Shown here piece after piece: positions 51,412 to 62,318 of a DNA stretch of 64,000 bases (position 1 is its first letter; each line of letters begins with the position of its first letter). The stretch is from assembly GCA_026874595.1 (NCBI GenBank), contig CM049314.1, positions 17,660,729-17,724,728 on the forward strand, read 5' to 3'. The notes below the pieces were generated by a model. It did not search any database and was not told the DNA's origin. It saw only the letters and a program-made list of their open reading frames with translations. The position numbers and the translations under genes are program-made. The DNA comes from Sipunculus nudus (taxonomy: Eukaryota > Annelida > Sipuncula > Golfingiida > Sipunculidae).

Positions 51412-53911
51412 TAACGCACGAATTGCGCATGTTGCTCTCACTTAAGTCTAGCCGTTCAGTGATCACCTGAGGGTTGGTCGCTTTGTTTTTTCATATTGTA
51501 TGTCATTTCTTAAGACTTCACTGTTTTTTTAATGATGACAAAAGAGATAAAGGAAAACCTAGACATCTGTAAAAAGATGTAAAGTCTCGACCAACAGTAT
51601 AGTTATTTGATTCTTTCACGGCCCACTTTAATATCCCGTTCCCGCCAAGTGAGGGTCTGACTATAGAGGCAGTGCATCGCAAGAACTCTACAATTACAAA
51701 TGGCGCGTGGTAAAGATATGTCACATAACTATAGAGGTTTTATAAACAGTTATTGTTCAACTGCGGCATTACAGAAAAGCAACATGCGAGATTGTATGAA
51801 CAGCTTTATGACACGATTCACGTCCGAGAGAGGGACGAATAAAAACACCCCAGTTAATCAGCGCCGGCCGCTTGCCGATGATTAGACCTTGAAGGCCTCG
51901 TAACGTCCAAGCAGAGCCAAGTAAAAGAACGGGCCACTTTTGCCGGCATACATGGAGGTGGGTTCCCGGCAGGTCTGATCAACAACCTCAACATCGGTCC
52001 TACCCAATGTCCTTAATTGTCATTTTGTTCCTCGCCTACACACACCAAAGCAGGTCACCCTTATAAACAATACGTGGCATTGTTAACAATTAACTAAAGC
52101 ATTTTCTGCGAAATAACCTTGTTATGAAAACTGCTAAAACGGTTACGTTAATTATCACACAGCTGCGGATGGGTTAATATGAATCGTGTCGTTGTAAACG
52201 TATACGGCAGTGTTGGCGTTTAAAAGTCCTGTTACCGCTGATGTATAAATACATGTGATGACCGAACAAGCAGCAGATATATATGAATTCCAGTTTTCTG
52301 TACATTTATCAACAAAAATTGCTCCCTTAATCCAAATACAGGTGAAGTTTATTATAGATTTATTCTACACGTGTTAAGATATCAGGTGACTGTATGTTGA
52401 AGTGCTGTGGTACAGCTATTTACGTTTCTTTTTCATATACGTTTGGCTAAATGACCACAGGTAGACATGCACTATATTTGAGCTTTCTTTAATAATTTTC
52501 TTTTATTAATCTGACAAATGGCCTGTTTTTCGGCTTTGCATATAAGTTAGTGACTCGGATCCATCATACAAGTATAGGTTTATCATACATGCTCTTTTTT
52601 AAAAAAAATCATAATATACAGAAATATTCGTCCACTATGACAAAGAACGCGAAGGGGCGCGAATGCTGGTATAGCAACGTGCTATATATTGTATATTCGT
52701 GTGCATACCGGGTCGGCGCTAGATATAACAGTATTGTTAATATGGAAAGAGAAAATCCGACGCCAGTAGCGTTGTGACGGGAGAGCGATGCGGCTGGCGA
52801 GTGGTTGGCGTACTTGTAGGGTATGCCTTTACGACTGGGCCTTGAAGAGATATCGGCGTTTTAGAGCCGTCTGTCGCTTCATAGGATCGTGAACGACGGC
52901 GACTGCCGCGCTCTCTTCCTGTATATTGATTGGTTTGTGTGGTTGGGGGTCGGCCGGTAGCTTTCATCACGTCGCTAGCTAGAAACTGTAGGATTCCTTT
53001 GTTCACAAGCAGTGTCATCAGACACTTTCGTGCGGAGAAAATCTACTGCCACGCCGTGGTAGGCTGTTAGCTCGGCGAAAATCTCAAGCCCGGGGCTGCC
53101 TGTTTGTTCCGTCGACGAAGACCTACAAGACAGTTACACACGCACCGCCTTCCAACAAGGGTTAGTTTTTTATCGTTTTTACGTTAGCCAAACCATAATT
53201 AATGTTAATAGTTTCCGGATCTGCTTTCAGGTATGACGTACATATCTTTTTTTCTTAATCATACAGACCTGTGCCCTTTTTTGCCTTTTCAATATAAAGA
53301 TGTTTATATTACGTAGGCTGCAATACGGGACATACTCGCCGAGTCTGTTCAGGGTTGTCGTTTTCATAAAAGCTTGTATCATTTCATTTTCATGACCTTA
53401 AACAGTACCGGAAGTCACATGATGTACTTGCCAGATTCCGTTATATTCTTTTTTTAAATACATATGGGAGAGGTATCTTTAACAACCATTGTATGGACAA
53501 ATAAGTCATTTTTCATTTTAAAACTCGTCTGCCGTTTGCTGTTTCTTAAATGATGCTTGTACAAATTACTCGTTTTATGTTACAAAATGAAAGCAATATA
53601 ATCGACGTACCTTCAGTAAGCACCATTCAAACAACAATTTTTTTTCCAGCTAAATAAACCCTCTCCAGTAAATGTTTCTTCTGTAAGCCGGATACGAATA
53701 ACTCGGCAATTACTTTCGCTTTCTCTGTCGCTTTGTCTAGACTAATAAAGTCTGATACAGCTGCATGCTGGAAACGAACTTTATACATTCAGCGGCCGAG
53801 GAATTGAAGGAGTTGTTTTCACATTCCTGAAGTTAGGTTGCATAGACTAGGAACTTTACATTTTAAACATTTTTACCTCAATAAAATATGTTGAAACACC
53901 ATACATGAAAG

Positions 53912-53914
<3 letters not shown>
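51412..53914. other. Unique sequence, no gene recognised
   Basis: 51850-52030 and 52640-53160 are balanced to GC-rich and non-repetitive. A 93-codon minus-strand frame (52737-53018) is rich in R, S, T and P and may be fortuitous. No transposon ends found. Confidence 0.4.

Positions 53915-53969
<55 letters not shown>
53915..53969. repeat. (AT)n array
   Basis: AT run of about 55 bp abutting a TIR element. Confidence 0.95.
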
Positions 53970-53970
<1 letters not shown>

Positions 53971-53972
<2 letters not shown>

Positions 53973-54365
53973 GTGGTAGGAATCGGTTGTAAAATCATAT
54001 TCGATGATTGAAAGGTAGAAAACGACCGATGATCGATTATAAACCGATTTTTTCATAAACCATTTATATTATCGTGACATATGCTGTATAGAATTTTACC
54101 TAGAATATAAAAATCAGTCTTACTTGCATATATATACATGGCCGGGTTGTTGACACTCACTCGTTGCACTAGATTTATAGTATGATTGCTGTTCGCTATT
54201 TTGTGCCTCTCTGACAGAATAAGAATATTTTATCGGATAATATGACTTCTTTGGATGTGCATACATAAATGTTTGTGATCGATTATGCAATAATGCAATC
54301 AGTTTAATCGATTATAAAAGAAAACGACCAATCATCGATATAACCGATTATTCGACACTTCACTG
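53971..54365. mobile_element. TIR element with AGTGGTAGGAATCGGTT-type ends
   Basis: The left end is TAGTGGTAGGAATCGGTTGT followed by ATTCGATGATTG. The reverse complement of the right end is CAGTGAAGTGTCGAATAATC followed by GGTTATATCGATGATTG. These pair over AGTG, TCGG and CGATGATTG blocks with a small length difference. GAAAACGACC is repeated directly inside (about 54019 and 54320), each copy followed by ATCATCGAT- or GATGATCGAT-like words. No coding frame. CAGTG tips and ATCGATTAT-rich ends recall hAT-derived MITEs. No target duplication was resolved because the left side is an AT array. Confidence 0.55.
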
Positions 54366-55104
54366 TAATATATGTATATATATTTTATACACTTTATTAA
54401 TTTCTTATTTAACTTGAGTAGGCGCACAAAATGTTTGTTTTTGTTCATTCAGAGAGAACAATTGTCTGTACCTTTCATTTTTTAGAAAAGTTTAGATCAA
54501 AACATTAGTTTCAAGTCAAAGAGAAAATGACCATGATGTCACATACACACACGCGTGTACACACATATGCATACAAGGACCTTCATCATTTATTTTGGGT
54601 TTTTCTTACGTTTTCTTGTCGTGAACTATACATGTACCATTCCCTTATTTTGGAATACGATACCCGGCACCGCGCATCAAAGTTGGATAATCGCGCTCAG
54701 GGCACAAAGATTCTTTTGATCGCTTAAACGCTTCCGTGGCAAGCTATCCACAAAAAAAAACCCCCTAGAAAATGATCTTGAAAAATGTTGGATATATATT
54801 ACACTTATACACAGGTACATTGTGTATTTTTTGTTACCAAGAAAACAGTGAAAGGTGGAGTACAGTAGAAAATATAATGTAAAATATCCGCCCATATAGA
54901 AGGATATCGATTAAGGCTCTCGGATTTTGTGCACACACATAAGTTAGGATTTGTAATAACCGCAGCGGTTTGTCGTATTACCTTTTTTCAATAGCAACTG
55001 CGTCACCTTTGGATTGCTGTGGATCCCTGTAAAATAAATCGGGGGGAGGGGGTGGCTTAGGTTACGATTATAAAAACCTGATTATTTGGTATAAAAAATG
55101 CCAG

Positions 55105-55105
<1 letters not shown>
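54366..55105. other. Unique AT-rich sequence, no gene seen
   Basis: Short (AC)n-like stretch at 54545-54570. Nothing else recognised. Confidence 0.4.
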
Positions 55106-55160
<55 letters not shown>

Positions 55161-55171
55161 TATATATATAT
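55106..55171. repeat. (AT)n array, one phase shift
   Basis: AT units with one AATA phase shift near 55153. Confidence 0.95.
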
Positions 55172-56100
55172 GTCGTGTTGGTCTAGATCTTGTCGCGGCC
55201 GGAACTCCATTGAAAACGTTATCGGCGGTAAACCGAGAAACGGATGAGGATGTATATAACCTCTTTGTGATTTCCATGAATATATAGGCCCCGCTATTTT
55301 TTTATCTTTCAGTTTATTTTCATTATTAACAGGATTTTCTTCAAGTCACATTACTATACAACTCACCAGTCGTCTCTATGGCAACACGCGGAGGATGGCG
55401 TGGTTTATTGAAAGCAGAGAGAGGAGCGAATCACAAACATTGGAAATAGAATTTGCTAGACTACCGCGGACGATATCAAATTAATCCGCTCAGGATGGGC
55501 CAGCGTATCCCGGACAGGATTTTATGATATAATATGAGAAACTTAAGATGGTCTTTGTGCCTGGGGACGTGGCCTGGTACGAGCTCGACACCTCGCACGG
55601 CGGCCCCACAGGGAAGCCCCGACGCCGGAGTGCCCCTTAAGCCGCCAAACCTTGTCTTTATCTTTCATCCCAATCAATAATTGCATTTCAGTTGCGCGTG
55701 GCGTTGTGCCCGCGCGTGATTGGGGCTGGTGCCACACCTAAGCGACTGTAATTGCTTTCTCCATAAATTATCCCCCGTATTGGTGTGTCCGTGGCGGGCC
55801 GTCGGTATGAAATTCCGTTAACCTCACGGCCTGGAAATTTAGGCTCCATAAACTTTTTTTATTTCCTCCACTAGCAGACACGGCGGTTAAATGGCAGCTT
55901 CATCCGTCATCCTCGGCCTCCTCAGCATCCCCGTATAAAGCTCCGTCCCACCTTGGGAACGTAGATCGTTTACGTTAAACGTAGACCGCTTTCATGTTCT
56001 TTTTCATACGTGCTTTCTAAAATACGACGCGGATACTTCGCAGACGTTACTCCGGAATGTACAGATTTTATTATTCATCGAAATGGCCCTCACTTAGGAT
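55172..56100. other. Unique sequence; GC-rich patch at 55.5-56.0 kb
   Basis: 55540-55930 is GC-rich and complex. It contains CCAATCAATAATTGC (near 55668) and GTGATTGGGG (near 55717), NF-Y- or Pbx-like ATTGG words. This is a candidate conserved non-coding element. The 64-codon minus-strand frame has no recognisable product. Confidence 0.4.
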
Positions 56101-56134
56101 GAGAGAGAGAGAGAGAGAGAGAAAAAGAGAGAAT
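56101..56134. repeat. (GA)n with interruption
   Basis: GAGA units with GAAAAAGAGAG interruption. A 15-17 A run follows at about 56259-56275. Confidence 0.9.
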
Positions 56135-58252
56135 GAGGAGGGTAGGGGGGAGGGACTGCGAGCTGCGGTCGTGATAGATATTTTAGGACGCGGCGTCTCA
56201 GAAACTGCGTAGTAAGCGGTTTGTGGCGCCGTCGCCTTGTTTTCCCGATCAGCTTGACAAAAAAAAAAAAAAAAACACCGGAGCTGGCCACACGATGTAC
56301 AGTGGTAAGGAGCTGTACAGACCGAGCAGTGAGCCACATCAGTCTGTGACATAACACGCCGCATACTTCACGTCGTGGCGGCCCGTCCGCCGGATATTCT
56401 AATATATATGCACCGCAGGATGCATTTTTCATCTGGCAGCTTCACCGGCTGTGTTGCCTACAACTTGGGCCCGTATCGTACACTGCTGGTATAAACAGAG
56501 TGTAAATCGGTCCCACATGCTACCGGCGGCCGCTAAACGATGTAATTCACTCGGCAGTGTTTCTGGATATCGCCATCCCGCCTGCCGTTACGGAGGCAGC
56601 GTTTATAGTTTAGTGTCTACGCGCCTCGCTGTATCTACACCTGTATGAATTTTTCATCAGATCAGGGACCACAGACTTGCTCCTTAAAACACGAATAACT
56701 TCCATTAAATCGCACGCTGGCGTTAACACTTGGCTATCTTCTGATTTATGCGGAGCGGGTTTCGCCAAAATCTCCCGGTCTAATCAAAATCGGAAGTTTC
56801 ATCGATTCACGCAAATGTATCTTCAAGTTTTTCCCCTCTGTGTTTATTGCTCTGCTGGTTTATTTGAACATCGTTTTATCAGTTCAGCAATTTAATGTGG
56901 ACCGCCCTTTAATACATGAATGGCATTTCTTTTCTCGCCCACCTTGCCTGGTTAAGATACAGCACGGCCATTAAATTTCGTTATATTAATAAGATATCCG
57001 TAAAAATAGTGTGATTGTCATTTTTTGTGCCGTAGAAAGAAATTAATCCACGTGAGCAATATTTCAAGCGTTTAGATATTTTTTGTAAAAAAAAAAACCC
57101 CTAGCTTCTGTAATACCTTTGAAATTATTGTTGATAGTGATATTTACCAAAACATCTAGTTGAAAGATGGAATAAATACTAGAATTGCAGGTCTTGTTTT
57201 GTCCAAGAATTTTAAGCATTGCAATGTATTTTGCTTTATTAAAGATGTAACAAATGACAGTTTAAGCGTGTTAGTATAAATATGTTAACATTCAAAGTTT
57301 CGGCCAGTTGCTAAAATGTGGATCGGAAACAGTGATATTTTATTTTATTTGTGTACACGTTGTTGAAGTTACATAGAAATTTGGGCACATGCAGGTTTTT
57401 CTAGCGCACTTTCCTTCATGTAAGTTAAATAAAGTTAATAATTAGAATTGTCTTTCCATGGCAAAAAAACATTCGATCCTATCATATCAAAAATAAAAAA
57501 ACTACGAGGTGCACGCAGGTTTTGTGAACGTTCGGGCTGCCATTTATATTTACTACACAGCTATTCGCCAACTTTGGAAACAAAAGAATATCCAGTACAG
57601 TGGCCAGAGTAATAAAAAGAATCTGGCGATCCGGAGGAATAAGACGGCCTCCGGCAGGGTTGTAGAAACGGTGTGTTTACTCCGGTAACTGAGAGAGCCG
57701 GGCATCTGCTTTTACTTCCGCTTGTGTTTGCGCAGTCAGATGAAGATGCCCAGGAGAACGCCGCAACCTTCAGGCCACGTGATCACAGTCGCCAAGGAGC
57801 TCTCACGTTCGACTCCGTTTCAGTTTCATTCCAAAGACCTACCGCCTCGGTGTCAAAATCGATTACGTCAGCAACTGCCCTGTTGGTATTTCGTTTTACA
57901 TACGTAAAACTAACACCCGTATTTGATAACAGAAAAGAAACAGGAAAGAAAACGGTTCCAGTTGAACTGAGGCGTATAAATGTACTATTTTTTAAACGAA
58001 AAAAAAACTAAACTTCAGTTTGGCCATGCATGTTGAAAGAAGAGAAACATTATATTTCTAAAAGAAATCTCCGTTGATAGCCAATAAAATGAAACCCGTA
58101 TATTTCTGCAGAAAAAAAAAATCTACTTTTAAGTTTTTTGTTTGTGAAGGAAGAGATTGTGTATGATAAAAGTAGAGAATGCCTATAATTATACTCATCT
58201 GGGACCCTTTTAGAGATTTAAAGGTTTTATTCATGTACAGTTTAGGGTACAT
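56135..58252. other. Unique sequence, no gene recognised
   Basis: 56280-56640 is balanced with several open frames (65-112 codons). A 112-codon plus-strand frame at 57673-58011 contains no motif I recognise. 56900-57500 is AT-rich. Confidence 0.4.
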
Positions 58253-58345
58253 TTATACATACATACACACACACACATATATATATATACATACATACAC
58301 ACATACATACATACGCACATACATACATTCATACAGACATACATA
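58253..58345. repeat. (CATA)n tetranucleotide array, mixed with (CA)n and (AT)n
   Basis: CATA units dominate, with CACACA and ATATAT blocks and single-base variants (CATT, CAGA). Confidence 0.9.
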
Positions 58346-58578
58346 AATGTAGCTTCATCCTTGACCTGTGATTAACACGGGTTACATGGAATCGTGCGGG
58401 ATGAGTGACACGAATGTCAAGAATGTGTACTGTAAAGCGTAATGAATAACCGTTTTAAACCGAGGAAAGTGAATGTATCGTTTTACATAATGAATTTCAT
58501 CAAGTCATGCAGGTCAGGAAAGAGCGCAGTGCGTGAGAATAGGTGACACTTCGCTGTCTATCTTCTTTCTTGCTAAGG

Positions 58579-58581
<3 letters not shown>

Positions 58582-58648
<67 letters not shown>
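58582..58648. repeat. (AT)n array
   Basis: Pure AT run of about 67 bp. Confidence 0.95.
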
Positions 58649-58649
<1 letters not shown>

Positions 58650-59562
58650 TCTTACTGGCTTCATTCTGCAAAAACTGACAGTACTTACTACATAACCGTT
58701 TCTTAATCTACATATATTTCGGAGTAACTTACATTAACCTATATATAATACAACCAAAACATACATAAAACATAATTAATACGCACGTAATTGCTACCGC
58801 ACTTCATGTACAACGGAGTTGTAATGCAGCATCCTCCGGAGGGATTTTCTAACCGATCACGAAAAGCTGTTGTAAAAACCCGTACTGACTAAATATACTC
58901 GCTGTTTTCTCGCCGGGGTTATTAAACCTTGTGGCTTTGCGGGGAGGAATAAAAGCTCTCCCGCCTTCTTCTCTCTGCGAGGTTTGCGATTATTTGTGAC
59001 GCAGGCAAGCAGCCGTCAACAGGAAATGTATGGGGTGCACCGCGTGTTCTCAATAAATTGTCTTAACGCTTTGCGGTCAAAGCGGTCGTCTTTCTACACA
59101 CATATACCTTGATATATACACTGTGTTAGGCGGGGACAGTGACTGAATATAGCATTGACGGTGAGATGACGGGCCAATATCCAGTGTTCCTGAAGCTGAT
59201 GGACAGGAGGCCGCTGATGAAACTTATCAAGTACAATAAATGTGAAGGAACAGGACGCCATGTACTTAGAGATTTTCGCATTTACGTTCTAAACTGAGGA
59301 CCCGGTGTTTGTTCCCAGACATTTCTGACAGATCTTCACAATGTTAGTCTAATGACAGCATGTCATAGCAGTTTTGACTTTTGGTCATTTATGGCTCCAA
59401 ACACATAAATAAATGTCCAAGGGTCACAGAAATACTAAATCCTGAAAGATCACATTGTCATAGCATACGAATACTCAATCTTTCATACTGTAACCTTCAG
59501 TGTCATTGTAGACAACGCCACCCCTGCTCCGGACATTGACAATCTGAATGGATTAACTGCAT

Positions 59563-59566
<4 letters not shown>
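58649..59566. other. Unique sequence, no gene seen
   Basis: Complex sequence with balanced composition at 58810-59230. No coding or RNA gene supported. Confidence 0.4.

Positions 59567-59611
<45 letters not shown>
59567..59611. repeat. (TC)n microsatellite
   Basis: Pure TC run of about 45 bp. Confidence 0.95.
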
Positions 59612-59614
<3 letters not shown>

Positions 59615-60738
59615 ACACACGTTTGTAAGCAAAGCATTTAGAATCTGAAACGGTAATAGCCATGCGTCTTCTGTTGAAACGCGATTATCGGACCAAATTA
59701 ATCAATTAAAGTGTCATTAATGTCGCCCTTGATGTCGTATCGGATATCTTTGGCCAGGCGTGGAGCGCTAGGGGTATATATATAGAATAAGACAGAACTA
59801 GTTGACATTAATTATTGACTGGCGCTCATAACCGAGCGCGGTGAAGCCGGGGCCCGCGTCTCATGGGGTTAGATGAATTGAAGCCAAGCATTACAAGAGC
59901 GGCCCCGCAAGTCAGAGGGGCGAGCCCACCCCAACACCGATATCCACTTAAACGGCCCCCTTCCACGGACTCTCCGACTCTGTCACCACCGGGCGCGATC
60001 TTCGCAGTCACAATCAGATTTGCTTTCCCCTTTGTGGCCACCGGCTCGAATTACGGTAGACAAAATATCTGAGGGCACGCGGACAGTCCTGGTCCTTGCC
60101 GGTCAACAAGAGATCGTATTTCAACATGCGCGGATCTATTTTTAGACGCGCGTGGAGAAATGAAAGCGACCATGGTGATTTCGTGAGAATTTCGTTTAAT
60201 ACTTTTCTTCCATTTTCACGGAGACTTACATATAAAGCGCCCGTATGTATAAGCGTTTAAAGAAGAGTCCCGGCTTAAACAACAACTGGGAAAACTGGGT
60301 CACAATCAATTTGTATTGCTGTGAAACAAGTAATTTGTATGTTTTGTATTTCTTTTATGGCTGTGCGCATGTCATTCACACGTGTACGGTGTACATGCGT
60401 TACATAATCTGTTTTTCCTCAATGGATTGTACTTTTGGGAACAATGGCGTTTTTCTTTTGCCGTGCATGTCAAGACTGCATCCACGGTCCGAAAATACGG
60501 AGCTTTTTAGTTGTTTATCCTGAATTTACCAAGAAACTACCGCTGTGCTCTACAATTAGAAAATGTTCGTAACACCTCTAACCCGTGTGGACAGTATTTT
60601 CACTACAGAACAAGAACACAAGAATGTCACTCATGCTTAAAAGAGAATTCACTTAAAGAACCCTTATTTGAAAATAAACAAGTATTCCTCATATTCTTAA
60701 ATAGGTTGGGGAGGTAAAAGGTGCGTTATTAAGATACG

Positions 60739-60744
<6 letters not shown>
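59612..60744. other. Unique sequence; GC-rich patch at 59.83-60.07 kb
   Basis: 59826-60072 is GC-rich and open on both strands for about 70 codons. Neither translation is recognisable. It may be a conserved non-coding element or an exon. 60100-60744 is AT-rich with a 92-codon plus-strand frame of no known type. Confidence 0.4.

Positions 60745-60790
<46 letters not shown>
60745..60790. repeat. (AT)n array
   Basis: GTATATGTATATG leads into an AT run of about 40 bp. Confidence 0.95.
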
Positions 60791-60792
<2 letters not shown>

Positions 60793-61287
60793 AACTTCAA
60801 AAATATAAAGGCACCTGCAGTTATCAGTTATGTATGCATATATGAGTATATGTAGACATATATACGAGGTAAGCTTGTTCGCCCAAGAAAATTTACACCT
60901 TTGTCCCTCAATGATGAATGTATGTTAATTAAAAGCATTTATTTGTGTGAACACAGCATATATCAGTGTGTGTATATGTATAATTGTGGATACACGAAGG
61001 TTTACTCCACTCACGCACGTTGTACAAACATTGAAGATCGTACACAGTTGATGTATGTGTCGAGTGCGAGTTTGAAGTGTGAGTGAATGATGTGGCACCT
61101 GATACAATGACATTTCTCAAATCACTAACGTCAGCTTGATTTGGGCGCCATTCCGGGCGGTTTGGCGTTTTGAGCCATCGATTGCAGGGCGTATATCTGT
61201 TGAGCCCCAGCTGTTGGGAGTCACGCGACCTGGCTGAACTAAGGCCCAGGACAGGCGTCATATCGACTTTCGATCACGGCCCACCAC
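60791..61287. other. Unique sequence, no gene seen
   Basis: 61130-61287 is GC-richer. Overlapping minus-strand frames (62 and 110 codons) are not recognisable. Confidence 0.4.
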
Positions 61288-61298
61288 AAAATGGCGGC
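61288..61298 (+). promoter_or_regulatory. YY1-type AAAATGGCGGC site
   Basis: Matches the YY1 consensus AANATGGCGGC. Its ATG starts an 85-codon plus-strand frame (MAARPSGVHFVPNPLAAC and onward) to 61548. The first part is GC-rich, with basic residues in the middle, and then it becomes AT-rich and hydrophobic. I do not recognise the product. It could be a first exon or chance. Confidence 0.25.
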
Positions 61299-61678
61299 TA
61301 GGCCAAGCGGCGTGCACTTTGTCCCGAACCCGCTCGCGGCATGTCATGTATACCGACCGTCTCCGGCCTCTCAGAAGTCTAAGGGACTAATTGGCATAAA
61401 CAAAAAAACAAAGAAACGAGATACCAGTATTTGCGGCTCCGATCGCAAGGTTCGACCTGAACAAAAAATTAATCTCGTTTCATTTTTGTCTCTTATTTTT
61501 TATTATGTTAGGTTTAAAGTTATCTGTGATTTCGTGGATTGCCATTGAAAATTACATGAAGGAAACATTTTCGCGCAAACAATAGTTTGTAAAAAAACTA
61601 CGAATTATGCAAGCACTTAGTTGGACTCCGGGCGAGTCTTGCTGTGGTGTTTGGAAACTTTAATGTTTTATCATTAAC

Positions 61679-61680
<2 letters not shown>
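61299..61680. other. Unique sequence, possible first-exon frame
   Basis: Contains the remainder of the 85-codon frame described for the YY1-type site just upstream. No clear 5' splice site was picked out. Confidence 0.3.

Positions 61681-61753
<73 letters not shown>
61681..61753. repeat. (AT)n array, one of the longest
   Basis: Pure AT run of about 73 bp. Confidence 0.95.
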
Positions 61754-61756
<3 letters not shown>

Positions 61757-62318
61757 GGAAGTTTTCAAGCATCATGTTTTATTTCCAAACTTCATTTTAA
61801 ATTTTTTTCATGAATTTGATTAATATTTTTTTAATATATGTAAAGTTCGAGTGTTGATAAAAACGTGTTCACGCCGAGCCCGCATTTAATTTAGTGACGT
61901 ATATGCATGATGTAGCTGAATTTGTTATAATCGATAAAAAAACATTTTTTTTTAATTCATTGTTATGTTAACAGGAGCTGGGTAATCTATTTGATGTTTG
62001 CGTTTCGTTAACATGAAACAGATGCCCCGACACTAATTTGTCTATTGATGTAGAAAATCATTAGCAACGCCCAACGGAGGACGTTTTCTCCGTTACACGC
62101 TTGCACGGGCGGCGCGACTCATCCAGGCGACGCGCACGGATTCATTACGTGCCCGGAGCTCCGGAAAGTGAAACATGCAGGCTAGAACAGCTGACCAAAT
62201 ATATAGCATGATTCCAATTAGCCCCTCAGCTGGCCGTGCCGAATTCTCTACACAATTTTTGATTGAACTGTTTTTGTATGCAGGATTATTTTCTATATGG
62301 TTTATTAGTGGATTTTTT
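61754..62318. other. Unique sequence, no gene seen
   Basis: AT-rich to 62030, then a GC-richer patch (62060-62180). It ends in GATTTTTT against the left hairpin of copy 5. Confidence 0.4.
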
